Shown: positions 24,311 through 32,626, numbered from the stretch's first letter. The stretch is DNA of 64,000 nucleotides from UBA1546 sp049302185 (GCA_049302185.1 JBAQLV010000022.1:27356-91355), one strand, 5' to 3'. Notes: a model not told the origin generated them from the sequence alone. A program made the numbers and translations.

Positions 24311-27300
24311 ATGTCTATGTTTAACAACGCTGCATCATTTTTTGAGAAAATAAAAAGTATTCCGTCTTCCTCCCGCATTTATAACCTCGGCGGTTCTTCC
24401 ATGGCGCTTTTTCTCGCAATACAGGAAAAACCGTTTATTATGGTTGAATCAACAGAGGAAACCGCAGAGGCTTTGTACAGGAATATATTGTTTTTCCGGT
24501 CTGTTCTTCACCTGCATGAGACTAACAGCATTTTCTTTCTCCCTGAGCCAGACGGGCCTGATGTATGCGGAAAAAGGGCGGAGGCGGCTTATAGATTCAG
24601 AGACGGCGATTCTGTCGTAACATCAAATGATGCTGCGAAAGCCCCGCTTTGCGGGATGAGTGAGTTAAAAAGCAGTGTTCTGATACTGAAGCCGCATCTT
24701 GAAATCAGCAGAGACGTGCTGGAGCAGAAGTTAGTTTATCTTGGATACAAACAGGTCCCGATAGTTGTTGAACATGGAGAGTTCAGCCGCCGGGGATGGC
24801 TTTTTGACATATTCCCTTCAACAGGAGAGAATCCATTGAGAGTTGAATTTTTCGGAGATGTAATTGAGACAATAAAGATGTTTGATGTAAGCACACAAAA
24901 ATCAATAAGAAAAATTGAGGAATTTACTGTCCTGCCTGCAGCGGAACATTCAGAGGCCGGCAACATCTTCACGGTATTTGAAGGTCTGAATTGTTTTTAC
25001 TCTGATTCCATTCACCATCTATGTGATTTTCCTCAAGGCGCTGTTGTCCTTTCAAAATTTTCTTTTGCAGGAGAGGGGATTGATGCCGGACTGCTTACAA
25101 TTGCAGGTTACGGCATATACCACAATGAGAGAAAATCCATTTATGAGCTTCCTGACGCAGTTAAAGCATTAACAAAGGATAACAGGGTGGTTATGGTTGC
25201 GGCATCAAAAGGACAGGCTGAGAGGCTGAGAGATATTTTTATGAATAACGATGTTATTGCGCCTCTTGTTGCGAAAGAAAACATCGCTGAATATGAGGGG
25301 AATATGTCAATAACTGTTGGAGATCTATCATCAGGATTTTTTATTTCAGGATTTCTGATCCTTACCGAAAAAGAAATCTTCGGCGAAAGGCCTGCATTCA
25401 GGCCAATAAAAAAATCAAAAGTGTCAGAGCTTCTTATATCACTGGATGACCTGTCTGCCGGAGATTTTATTGTTCACAGGGACCATGGAATCGGGAAGTT
25501 CACAGGACTTGTGAGACAGACAATAGAAGGCTATGAGGGAGACCTTATGGTTCTGGAGTATTCAGGAGGCGACAGGCTTTATCTTCCGCTTTATGGGATA
25601 GAGAGGATAAGTAAGTATCATGCTGAAGAGGGCATTGTTCCGAAGATAGACAGGCTCGGAGGAAAGACGTGGCAGAAGACTAAGGAGAAGGCAAGTAAGA
25701 GGATAAAAGAGATGGCGGAGAAACTCCTTAAACTCTATGCGGAAAGACAGGTTTCAAGAGGGTTTTCATTCAGCGCAGATTCAGAACTGCACAGTGAATT
25801 TGACAATTTTTTTCTTTATGATGAAACACCCGATCAGATAACGACAATTGAAGAGATTAAGGCTGCTATGGAGTCAGAAGAGCCGATGGACAGGCTTCTA
25901 TGCGGAGATGTGGGTTACGGAAAGACAGAGGTTGCCATGAGAGCGGCATTCAAGGCAGTTTATGACAACAGGCAGGTTGCGGTTCTCGTCCCCACGACAC
26001 TCTTATGCGACCAGCATTACAGGACATTCAGTCAGAGGTTCTCTGCGTTTCCTGTTACAGTGGATTATCTGAGCAGATTCAAGTCAAAAAAAGAGCAGAC
26101 CGAGACTATCCGCAGAGCCGCGAAAGGAGAGATTGACATCCTGATAGGAACCCACGCACTGCTCAGAAAGGATATCGGTTTTCATAACCTCGGCCTGCTT
26201 ATAATAGATGAAGAGCACCGTTTTGGCGTTGCGCAGAAGGAGAAAATCAAAGAGATCAAAAAGGGTGTTGATGTGCTGACTCTAAGCGCAACTCCGATAC
26301 CGAGGACGCTTAATATGGCGCTGTCAGGCATAAGAGGAATGAGCCTTATTGAGACACCGCCGGAGGAAAGGCTTGCGGTAAAGGGCGTAGTCTCAGCATT
26401 CAATGACGAGCTTATACGGAATGCGATAGAAAGAGAGATTGAGAGGGGAGGGCAGGTATATTTTGTACATAACAGGATTAATGACATGGAAAAGGTTTTC
26501 AGTCACGTCAAGCAGCTTGTGCCTGATGCAAGGATTTCTATCGCACACGGGCAGATGCATGAGAGGGAGCTTGAAAGGACAATGCAGAGATTCATCAATA
26601 AAGAGATAGATGTCCTTGTTTCAACAACTATCATAGGCTCGGGGCTTGATATACCTGATGCAAACACGATAATTATAAACAGGGCAGACATGATTGGACT
26701 TGCAGACCTTTATCAACTCAAAGGACGTGTCGGCAGGAGCAATGTCAGGGCGTATGCATATTTTCTTATCCCCGGTGAAGATATTCTGACGGATGAGGCA
26801 AAGAAAAGGCTTCAGGCTATTCAGGATATGAGTTATCTCGGCGCAGGATTCAGGCTTGCAGTGAAAGACCTTGAGATACGGGGGACAGGGAATCTCCTTG
26901 GCCATGAGCAGTCAGGCCACATACATGCAGTGGGATTTGATATGTATATAGAAATGCTTGAAAGCGCAGTTTCTGAACTAAGAGGGATAAAGACTGAAGA
27001 AGGAATAGAGCCTCGCATAAGCCTTAAAGTCTCGGCATTTATTCCGGAGGAGTTTATTGAAGATGTTACGCTGAGGCTGAGTGTTTACAGAAAGATAGCA
27101 TCGGCAAAAAACCATGAAGACCTTGATGCCCTGATTGAAGAACTGAATGACCGTTTCGGGCACATGCCTTTAGAGGTTCAAAATCTTTTTGATGTAATGA
27201 AGCTTAAAATAATGGCAAAGAAACTGCTAATTACTGATATCACGGATATGAGCGGGAGAGTCCATGTAACTTTCTCAAAAAACACAGGGGTTTCAGGAGA

Positions 27301-27436
27301 AAAGATACTCGGGCTGTATAATATTATCGGCAAGAGGGTGAGGTTTCTTCAGGACGGGTTTGAGCTTGATGTTAAAAATTTTATGTGGGATGAAACATAT
27401 AAGATTACAAAGGAAGCTTTAGAAAAATTATGTTGA
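24311..27436 (+). CDS. mfd: Transcription-repair coupling factor Mfd
   Basis: 1041 residues, about 100 shorter than E. coli Mfd, mostly in the N-terminal UvrB-like module. Order: UvrB-homology region (FDIFPSTGENPLRVEFFGD, in blocks), RNA-polymerase-interacting domain (LSAGDFIVHRDHGIGKF), translocase with Walker A GDVGYGKTEVAMRAAF, DEEH box LLIIDEEHRFG, LSATPIPRTLNMAL, GRVGRSNVRAYAYF, and the C-terminal TRCF domain. It displaces stalled RNA polymerase and recruits UvrA. ATG at 24311; an in-frame earlier codon is not needed. Confidence 0.97.
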   Translation: MSMFNNAASFFEKIKSIPSSSRIYNLGGSSMALFLAIQEKPFIMVESTEETAEALYRNILFFRSVLHLHETNSIFFLPEPDGPDVCGKRAEAAYRFRDGDSVVTSNDAAKAPLCGMSELKSSVLILKPHLEISRDVLEQKLVYLGYKQVPIVVEHGEFSRRGWLFDIFPSTGENPLRVEFFGDVIETIKMFDVSTQKSIRKIEEFTVLPAAEHSEAGNIFTVFEGLNCFYSDSIHHLCDFPQGAVVLSKFSFAGEGIDAGLLTIAGYGIYHNERKSIYELPDAVKALTKDNRVVMVAASKGQAERLRDIFMNNDVIAPLVAKENIAEYEGNMSITVGDLSSGFFISGFLILTEKEIFGERPAFRPIKKSKVSELLISLDDLSAGDFIVHRDHGIGKFTGLVRQTIEGYEGDLMVLEYSGGDRLYLPLYGIERISKYHAEEGIVPKIDRLGGKTWQKTKEKASKRIKEMAEKLLKLYAERQVSRGFSFSADSELHSEFDNFFLYDETPDQITTIEEIKAAMESEEPMDRLLCGDVGYGKTEVAMRAAFKAVYDNRQVAVLVPTTLLCDQHYRTFSQRFSAFPVTVDYLSRFKSKKEQTETIRRAAKGEIDILIGTHALLRKDIGFHNLGLLIIDEEHRFGVAQKEKIKEIKKGVDVLTLSATPIPRTLNMALSGIRGMSLIETPPEERLAVKGVVSAFNDELIRNAIEREIERGGQVYFVHNRINDMEKVFSHVKQLVPDARISIAHGQMHERELERTMQRFINKEIDVLVSTTIIGSGLDIPDANTIIINRADMIGLADLYQLKGRVGRSNVRAYAYFLIPGEDILTDEAKKRLQAIQDMSYLGAGFRLAVKDLEIRGTGNLLGHEQSGHIHAVGFDMYIEMLESAVSELRGIKTEEGIEPRISLKVSAFIPEEFIEDVTLRLSVYRKIASAKNHEDLDALIEELNDRFGHMPLEVQNLFDVMKLKIMAKKLLITDITDMSGRVHVTFSKNTGVSGEKILGLYNIIGKRVRFLQDGFELDVKNFMWDETYKITKEALEKLC

Positions 27437-27458
27437 GTTTTATGGTAAAATAGTGACG

Positions 27459-28163
27459 ATGAAAAAACTGATGATCTTAGTTATGGCTGTTTTTGTCGGT
27501 TCCTGTGCAACGGCAAGCATAGAGAACACGCAGAAGGCGACTGCACATTATAAGCTTGGCGTTTCATATTATGGTGAGAATAATATTCAGAAGGCATTTG
27601 TTGAGTTTCGGAAAGCTTTTGAGCTTAATCCTGAGGACAAAGATGTCCTTAATATGACAGGGATAATCTATCTTTTGCACTATGATGATTTTCCAAAGGC
27701 TATAGATTTCTTCCAGAAGGCTGTAAGTGTTGACCCTGATTTTTCAGAGGCTCATAATAATCTCGGTTTTGCATACGAGAAAAGCAGGAAGTTCAATGAG
27801 GCGATTGAATCCTATAAAAAGGCGCTTTCGAATCTTTTGTACATGACCCCTGAAAAGGCATATAACAGCCTTGGCAGGGTATATTACAGATTAGGCAAAT
27901 ATGATGAAGCGATAGATGCGTACAAGAACTCGCTTAAGAGGATGCCTGAGCTTTATATCTCATATTACGGACTTGCGCTCTGCCATAATGCGAAGGGCAG
28001 ATACGGGGACGCCTCATTAGCCATAACAAAGGCAATAGAGATTGACCCCTTGTATAAAGGCAGCAAAAGCAAGGCGATTAATGATCTGAGCCAGAGAAAG
28101 CTGAATGCAAGAGGCGAAGATGAGAAAGATATCGCTGATTATTTAGAGATTCTTAAATATTAA
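27459..28163 (+). CDS. TPR lipoprotein, PilF-like
   Basis: 234 residues from the ATG at 27459; a GTG six bases earlier would only add two residues before the signal. Lipobox MVFVGSC-type (AVFVGSCATA) gives a lipidated Cys near 16. About five TPR units follow (AHYKLGVSYYGENNIQKAFV; AHNNLGFAYEKSRKFNEAIE; AYNSLGRVYYRLGKYDEAID). The layout resembles PilF/PilW pilotins that help assemble the type IV pilus secretin, but no pilus genes are in the window, so the role is open. It is 22 bases after mfd. Confidence 0.8.
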   Translation: MKKLMILVMAVFVGSCATASIENTQKATAHYKLGVSYYGENNIQKAFVEFRKAFELNPEDKDVLNMTGIIYLLHYDDFPKAIDFFQKAVSVDPDFSEAHNNLGFAYEKSRKFNEAIESYKKALSNLLYMTPEKAYNSLGRVYYRLGKYDEAIDAYKNSLKRMPELYISYYGLALCHNAKGRYGDASLAITKAIEIDPLYKGSKSKAINDLSQRKLNARGEDEKDIADYLEILKY

Positions 28164-28164
28164 A

Positions 28165-28226
28165 GTTGAAAGTTAAAAATTATAGAAATTAAAAACTTTT
28201 AATTCTTAACTTCTAACTTTTTTTAT
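28165..28226. repeat. Inverted heptamer pair before tRNA-Pro
   Basis: AAGTTGAAAGTTAAAAATT at the left and AATTCTTAACTTCTAACTTT at the right around a short AT centre. Confidence 0.7.
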
Positions 28227-28230
28227 TTTT

Positions 28231-28307
28231 CGGGGCGTAGCGCAGCCTGGTAGCGCGCCTGCTTTGGGAGCAGGATGCCGGAGGTTCGAATCCTCTCGCC
28301 CCGACCA
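28231..28307 (+). tRNA. tRNA-Pro (anticodon TGG)
   Basis: Acceptor CGGGGCG/CGCCCCG, anticodon stem CCTGC/GCAGG with loop TTTGGGA (TGG), T-loop TTCGAAT, encoded CCA at 28305-28307. Confidence 0.95.
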
Positions 28308-28311
28308 AGCA

Positions 28312-28330
28312 AATTTTGCTCTGCAAAATT
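28312..28330. repeat. Post-tRNA palindrome (AATTTTGC/GCAAAATT)
   Basis: AATTTTGC-TCT-GCAAAATT, 4 bases after tRNA-Pro. One of five such palindromes directly following tRNA genes in this window. Confidence 0.75.
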
Positions 28331-28332
28331 AG

Positions 28333-28405
28333 CAGTGAAAAGTTGTTAGTGAATAGCATTTAGTGAAGATAAAAACTATATACTGTTCACTATTCACTAA
28401 TAACT
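28333..28405. repeat. Inverted heptamer pair between tRNA-Pro and tRNA-Arg
   Basis: Left arm has AGTGAAA-AGTTGTT-AGTGAAT-AGCATTT-AGTGAAG; right arm TACTGTTCAC-TATTCAC-TAATAACT. Confidence 0.75.
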
Positions 28406-28414
28406 GTAGTTGAT

Positions 28415-28491
<77 letters not shown>

Positions 28492-28492
28492 A

Positions 28493-28517
28493 GCAAAATT
28501 CGCCAAGCGAATTTTGC
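28493..28517. repeat. Post-tRNA palindrome (GCAAAATTCGC/GCGAATTTTGC)
   Basis: Perfect 11-bp arms with loop CAA, one base after the CCA end of tRNA-Arg(TCT). No T-tract follows. Confidence 0.8.
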
Positions 28518-28614
28518 AGTAATTAGTTGATAGTGAATAGTATTTAGTCAAGGATTGGAAATTTATTTTTTTAATATTTTACTGTAAACTATTCACGTTT
28601 CACTGATGACTGTT
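28518..28614. repeat. Inverted heptamer pair between tRNA-Arg and tRNA-His
   Basis: Left arm AGTTGAT-AGTGAAT-AGTATTT-AGTCAAG; right arm TACTGTAAACTATTCACG then TTTCACTGATGACT. Confidence 0.7.
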
Positions 28615-28622
28615 TTTAGAAT

Positions 28623-28699
28623 GGTGAGTGTAGCTCAATGGTTAGAGCATTGGACTGTGGCTCCAAGGGTTGGGGGTTCGAGTCCCCTCACTCACCCCA
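28623..28699 (+). tRNA. tRNA-His (anticodon GTG)
   Basis: Extra 5' G(-1) at 28623 pairs with C at 28696, as expected for tRNA-His. Acceptor GTGAGTG/CACTCAC, loop CTGTGGC (GTG), encoded CCA at 28697-28699. Confidence 0.95.
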
Positions 28700-28700
28700 A

Positions 28701-28724
28701 CTAATTTTGCGTTAGCAAAATTAG
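28701..28724. repeat. Post-tRNA palindrome (CTAATTTTGC/GCAAAATTAG)
   Basis: Perfect 10-bp arms with loop GTTA, one base after tRNA-His. Confidence 0.8.
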
Positions 28725-28800
28725 CAGTGAATGGCAGTTAGTGAACAGTATTTAGTCAAGATAAAAAACTAAATACTGTTCACTATTCACTAATAACTGT
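28725..28800. repeat. Inverted heptamer pair between tRNA-His and tRNA-Arg
   Basis: Left arm CAGTGAATGGCAGTTAGTGA then ACAGTATTTAGTC; right arm ACTAAATACTGTTCAC then TATTCACTAATAACT. The inner AGTATTTAGT/ACTAAATACT part is perfectly complementary. Confidence 0.75.
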
Positions 28801-28807
28801 AGTTGAT

Positions 28808-28881
28808 GCGCCTGTAGCTCAGATGGATAGAGCATCAGCCTCCGGAGCTGAGGGTCGGAGGTTCGAATCCTCTCAGGCGCG
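28808..28881 (+). tRNA. tRNA-Arg (anticodon CCG)
   Basis: Acceptor GCGCCTG/CAGGCGC, anticodon stem TCAGC/GCTGA with loop CTCCGGA (CCG). CCA is not encoded (GTAACC follows), unlike tRNA-Arg(TCT) two genes upstream. Confidence 0.95.
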
Positions 28882-28885
28882 TAAC

Positions 28886-28908
28886 CACATTTTGCTTAAC
28901 AAAATGTG
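28886..28908. repeat. Post-tRNA palindrome (CACATTTTG/CAAAATGTG)
   Basis: Perfect 9-bp arms, loop CTTAA, shortly after tRNA-Arg(CCG). Confidence 0.75.
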
Positions 28909-28992
28909 TAGTTAAGAGTTAAAAGTGAAAAGTTAGAAGTGGAGGAATTTTAGTTTTTAACTCTACACTCTTAACTCATAACTTTTAACTGC
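28909..28992. repeat. Inverted heptamer pair between tRNA-Arg and tRNA-Lys
   Basis: Left arm TAGTTAAGAGTTAAAAGTGA then AAAGTTAGAAGTGG; right arm TTTTTAACTCTACACTCT then TAACTCATAACTTTTAACT. Confidence 0.75.
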
Positions 28993-28999
28993 CGTTAAT

Positions 29000-29072
<73 letters not shown>

Positions 29073-29082
29073 CTTAAAAATC

Positions 29083-29115
29083 AAGGGGTTACAGTGCTTT
29101 TCTGTAACCCCTTTC
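29083..29115. terminator. Bidirectional terminator after the tRNA array
   Basis: Stem AAGGGGTTACAG and CTGTAACCCCTT with a 7-base loop, followed by TCTG on the plus strand. On the minus strand it follows the displaced aminotransferase 3' end at 29130-29198, so it probably served both the tRNA array and that gene before the AbiE insertion. Confidence 0.75.
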
Positions 29116-29129
29116 TGTTGGAGTGCTTT

Positions 29130-29198
29130 TCAGGCTGATTTTGATAAATACGCCTTGACGTTTTCTTTATATGCCTCATGAAGCAGTTTAGCAACAGT
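29130..29198 (-). pseudogene. Displaced 3' end of the class IV aminotransferase gene
   Basis: On the minus strand this encodes TVAKLLHEAYKENVKAYLSK then SA and a TGA stop at 29132-29130. The sequence 29137-29198 matches 31673-31734, the 3' end of the complete aminotransferase gene, at 59 of 62 positions without gaps. The complete gene instead ends YLSKSDTSSQLP. This copy is thus the former C-terminus, left 2.5 kb away by insertion of the AbiE-like pair. Confidence 0.85.
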
Positions 29199-29234
29199 GA
29201 CTTTCCGCTGTTCATTTAACATCAAAGAATATAC

Positions 29235-29286
29235 TTAACTTTAGTATATCAAATGTGCTATAGTTCACTTATTGGATGAATAAGTG
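29235..29286 (+). promoter_or_regulatory. AbiE promoter and operator-like palindrome
   Basis: TTAACT (29235-29240), 18 bases, TATAGT (29259-29264). Immediately downstream is the perfect inverted repeat CACTTATT-GGATG-AATAAGTG (29266-29286), covering the likely transcription start. AbiEi-type antitoxins are known to repress their promoters through inverted repeats; use here is inferred. Confidence 0.55.
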
Positions 29287-29301
29287 CACACGGAATATAC
29301 T

Positions 29302-30144
29302 ATGGAAGCGCTGTCAGGCTTAGGAAAAGAGGATAGGAAAAGATTATCTGCTATAGTCCGTGGGACTAAAGGTACTCTTTCGGTTAAAGAAGTATCTAAC
29401 ATCCTAAAAGTTTCACCTACTGAAGCTGCAAAGATGCTTTCGCGCTGGGCTAAAAAAGGATGGCTTTCACGTGTGAAGAGGGGACTATATATACCAATAC
29501 CGCTTGAATCCCGGACAGCAGAAATTCCCCTTGAAGACCCTTGGATTGTCGCTGAGCGATTATATTCTCCCTGTTATATTGGCGGCTGGAGCGCAGCCGA
29601 GTATTGGGACTTAACAGAGCAGGTCTTTCGCACTATAGTTGTAATGACAACGCAAAAACCGAGAGACCGCTCGCCAGTTATTAAAGGAACAAGTTTTATG
29701 ATTCGTACTGTTCCAGAAAAAGCAATGTTCGGCCTTAAATCATCTTGGAGAGGGCAGGTGAAGATATCTGTTTCAGACTCTTCTCGTACAGTTCTTGATA
29801 TGCTCAATGTTCCCAGACTTGGCGGCGGGATACGATCAGTTGCTGATATGTTGAACAATTACCTGAAATCAGGGAACAAAGACCTAAAGTTGTTGATCGA
29901 ATATGCGAAGCGTTTAGGAAATGGCGCTGTCTTCAAACGCCTCGGTTTCTTATTAGAGCGTTTTGCTTCAGACCAGATATCTTTTATCAATGACTGCAAA
30001 ACTCAGCTTACTACAGGTAATGTTAAACTTGACCCTGCGCTGGAATCTGACAAGCTGATTACACGATGGAAATTGTGGGTGCCGGAAAGTTGGGCAAACC
30101 CCGAAAGAAGAGTTTTGCCTTCTAACGGGACAGGGGAGAAATGA
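29302..30144 (+). CDS. abiEi: AbiEi-family antitoxin/transcriptional regulator
   Basis: 280 residues from the ATG at 29302; a GTG at 29284 would add six residues but lies in the palindrome. An N-terminal winged helix (TLSVKEVSNILKVSPTEAAK, then MLSRWAKKGWLSRVKRGLYI) leads into the AbiEi antitoxin core (YIGGWSAAEYWDLTEQVF, RTIVVMTTQKPRDR, MLNVPRLGGGIRSVADML). It should neutralise and co-regulate the AbiEii nucleotidyltransferase encoded one base downstream. Inserted between a tRNA array and the aminotransferase. Confidence 0.85.
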   Translation: MEALSGLGKEDRKRLSAIVRGTKGTLSVKEVSNILKVSPTEAAKMLSRWAKKGWLSRVKRGLYIPIPLESRTAEIPLEDPWIVAERLYSPCYIGGWSAAEYWDLTEQVFRTIVVMTTQKPRDRSPVIKGTSFMIRTVPEKAMFGLKSSWRGQVKISVSDSSRTVLDMLNVPRLGGGIRSVADMLNNYLKSGNKDLKLLIEYAKRLGNGAVFKRLGFLLERFASDQISFINDCKTQLTTGNVKLDPALESDKLITRWKLWVPESWANPERRVLPSNGTGEK

Positions 30145-30145
30145 T

Positions 30146-31579
30146 TTGATTGACCGCAATGAAATAATGGATTTTTCCAGAGAGTTTATCCTTACAGCAA
30201 ATGTTATTGAAAAAGACTATGTGCTTGGATGGCTATTAGCAGGAATTACTAATCATTCTGAACTCAGTAAGAGCTGGGTATTCAAAGGCGGGACTTGTTT
30301 GAAGAAATGCTACTTTGAGACATACCGTTTTTCTGAGGATTTGGATTTCACGGTTATGAATTCTGAGCACCAAAATGAAAGTTTTTTAATCAATGCCTTC
30401 AAAGAAGTAGCAGACTGGGTTTACGAGGCAACAGGTATTCAGATTCCGAAAGATACAATCCGTTTTGAAGTGTATACAAATCCCCGAGGCAAAATATCAG
30501 TGCAAGGCAGAATCAGTTATCGCGGCCCGTTGCAACCGGGCGGCGCTTTGCCCCGCATAAAATTAGATTTAACAGATGATGAGGTTTTAGTTCTCGATTC
30601 TGTTAGTTGCGAAGTGCATCATCCATACTCTGATAAACCGGAAAATGGCATTCACATTCAGGCATATTGTTTTGAAGAACTTTTTGCAGAAAAGATCAGG
30701 GCTCTGGCAGAGCGGTTGAGGCCTCGTGACCTTTATGACGTGATTCATCTGCACTGGCATGATAGTACAAAACATGGACGTGACATTATTTTGAGCGCAC
30801 TCGAAAAGAAATGCAGTTTTAAAGGTATATCTGTGCCAACAATAGCTATCCTTGAAAACAAACCGGAACGGGCAGAATTAGAAATAGAATGGGATAACAT
30901 GTTGGGATATCAAGTGCCAGTGCTGCCTCCTTTTGAACAATTCTGGAGAGAGCTTCCGGAATTATTTGAGTGGCTATATCATGCTGTAGAAAAAGCAGCG
31001 CCTCCTACAATACCGCTTATGGGACAAGCGATTGATACAGCATGGCATCCTCCAGCAATGGCACAGGCTTGGCATATATCAGCACCTCTTGAGGCAATAC
31101 GCTTTGCTGCTGCAAACCGGTTGTGCGTAGATTTAACTTATCAAGGGAGTCGCCGTCTGATAGAGCCATACTCATTACGTCGTACACGTGATGGAAACTT
31201 GTTACTTTATGCAGTAAAGCATAATACTGGCGAAGATAGATCATACAGGGTTGACCGAATTCAAGGTGCGCAAGTTACAAAGATGCCTTTCACACCCAGA
31301 TATGTAATTGAGTTGACAACCTCAGGTCCGATCTCCGCTCCTTCGACAACAATGAGAACGGGGAGAATTGCCAGTGTAAGACCGCAGTCAATTAGATCAA
31401 CTGGCAGAAGACCAAAAAGTTTTACATCAGATTACGGACCTAAATATGTCTTCGAATGCAGCTATTGTGGTAAAAAGTTCACCCATAAAACGAATGATTC
31501 TAAACTCAACAAGCATAAAGACAAGCATGGATATCCATGTCCTGGCCGTACCGGATTCTTTGTAGACATGAAGTATTGA
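30146..31579 (+). CDS. abiEii: AbiEii-type nucleotidyltransferase toxin fused to WYL-like and zinc-finger regions
   Basis: 477 residues; classic AbiEii proteins have about 300. Residues 1-260 hold the nucleotidyltransferase: WVFKGGTCLKKCYF (GGT 48-50), RFSEDLDFTV (Asp65, Asp67) and CFEELFAEKIRALAERLRPR-DLYD. Residues about 310-390 resemble a WYL sensor domain (PLEAIRFAAANRLCVDLTYQ, RRLIEPYSLRR, RSYRVDRIQG). Residues about 433-470 form a C2H2-like finger (FECSYCGKKFTHKT, KHKDKHGYPC). The family transfers nucleotides to tRNA 3' ends or related targets; the added parts suggest extra ligand or nucleic-acid sensing. The TTG start at 30146 is supported by AGGGGAG about 8 bases upstream. Confidence 0.8.
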   Translation: MIDRNEIMDFSREFILTANVIEKDYVLGWLLAGITNHSELSKSWVFKGGTCLKKCYFETYRFSEDLDFTVMNSEHQNESFLINAFKEVADWVYEATGIQIPKDTIRFEVYTNPRGKISVQGRISYRGPLQPGGALPRIKLDLTDDEVLVLDSVSCEVHHPYSDKPENGIHIQAYCFEELFAEKIRALAERLRPRDLYDVIHLHWHDSTKHGRDIILSALEKKCSFKGISVPTIAILENKPERAELEIEWDNMLGYQVPVLPPFEQFWRELPELFEWLYHAVEKAAPPTIPLMGQAIDTAWHPPAMAQAWHISAPLEAIRFAAANRLCVDLTYQGSRRLIEPYSLRRTRDGNLLLYAVKHNTGEDRSYRVDRIQGAQVTKMPFTPRYVIELTTSGPISAPSTTMRTGRIASVRPQSIRSTGRRPKSFTSDYGPKYVFECSYCGKKFTHKTNDSKLNKHKDKHGYPCPGRTGFFVDMKY

Positions 31580-31647
31580 ACAAGGGACTTTGATGAGCGT
31601 TACTGAAGCTCGCATTCCCTGCAAGCTGAATGACTGAGCTATGGGGG

Positions 31648-32538
31648 CTATGGTAACTGAGATGAAGTGTCCGACTTTGATAGATACGCCTTGACGGTTT
31701 CTTTATATGCCTCATGAAGCAGTTTAGCAACAGTTCCTGCTTGATAGCTGACTTCATCAACCGCGCACACAGGCATAATCTCCATTGTTGTATTGGTGAT
31801 GAAAACTTCTGAGGCTCGGTATATGTCTTCTTTCTTAAACTTGCCTTCTTTTGCTGTCAGGCCTCTCTTCTGAGCCAGTTCTAATACAATGTTCCGTGTA
31901 ATGCCGTCAAGAATCCCGCAGTCAACAGAAGGTGTGCATAAGACAGGTTTATTTTTTTGACTTAACACAAAAAACAGGTTGCTTATCGTTCCCTCCGCAA
32001 GACAGCCTTCTGCATTCAGCATCAATGCCTCGTAAGCATTTTTCTTTTTTGCCTCAATCTTCGCAAGGATGTTGTTCAGGAAATTAAGTGATTTTATCTG
32101 AGGATTGATTGCCTCTTTGATGTTTCTTTTCGTCTCTGCAATTATTGTCTTGATGCCATTATCATAATATGACTTCGGATACTCCCTGAACTCCTCGGCA
32201 ATTATTATGAATGTCGGTTCCTTGCAGAGTTCAGGATCAAGCCCGACAGACCCGGCGCCTCTTGAAACAGTAACTCTTATGTATGCATCTTTAAGGGAAT
32301 TTTTAGCTATTGTCTCATATACAGCGCTTCTGATAGAATCTTTATCCCTCTTGATGTCAAGCCCTATCAATGATGCTGAACGGAAAAGCCTTTGAATGTG
32401 CTCCTCAATCATAAAGACATTTCCGTTATACGCCCTCATTGTCTCAAAGACTCCGTCGCCGTAAAGAAAGCCGTGGTCAAAAACAGAGACTTTTGCTTCA
32501 GATTCAGGGATAAGACTGCTGTTTATGTAAACATACAT
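31648..32538 (-). CDS. Class IV PLP aminotransferase (branched-chain / D-amino-acid type)
   Basis: 296 residues. N-terminus FLYGDGVFETMRAYNG; PLP-binding Lys in PQIKSLNFLNNILA (about Lys150); GCLAEGTISNLFFV; GILDGITRNIVLELA; EVFITNTTMEIMPV. It transfers amino groups to branched-chain keto acids or makes D-amino acids; sequence alone does not decide between IlvE, Dat and PabC-like roles. Its last residues SDTSSQLP replace the ending SA preserved in the displaced copy at 29130-29198. Divergent from the decarboxylase gene across a 121-base spacer. Confidence 0.9.
   Translation of the reverse strand: MYVYINSSLIPESEAKVSVFDHGFLYGDGVFETMRAYNGNVFMIEEHIQRLFRSASLIGLDIKRDKDSIRSAVYETIAKNSLKDAYIRVTVSRGAGSVGLDPELCKEPTFIIIAEEFREYPKSYYDNGIKTIIAETKRNIKEAINPQIKSLNFLNNILAKIEAKKKNAYEALMLNAEGCLAEGTISNLFFVLSQKNKPVLCTPSVDCGILDGITRNIVLELAQKRGLTAKEGKFKKEDIYRASEVFITNTTMEIMPVCAVDEVSYQAGTVAKLLHEAYKETVKAYLSKSDTSSQLP
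31673..31734. repeat. Right copy of the 62-bp direct repeat bracketing the AbiE pair
   Basis: Lies inside the 3' end of the aminotransferase gene; same orientation as 29137-29198, offset 2536 bases, three mismatches. Confidence 0.85.
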
Positions 32539-32595
32539 ATTCCATTATATCATCATGATGGAGCTTGTGGCAGCCAATTTTGTTGGCAAAAATAG

Positions 32596-32626
32596 TTGTA
32601 TAAAAATCTTTAAGATGTTTTATAAT
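32596..32626 (+). promoter_or_regulatory. Possible promoter for the decarboxylase gene
   Basis: TTGTAT (32596-32601), 19 bases, TATAAT (32621-32626). The ATG follows at 32660. Confidence 0.4.

Noticed and set aside
29137..31734. Simple transposon target-site duplication as explanation for the AbiE-flanking repeats
   Set aside because: The repeats are 62 bp, diverged, and end at a gene terminus; no terminal inverted repeats or transposase are present.
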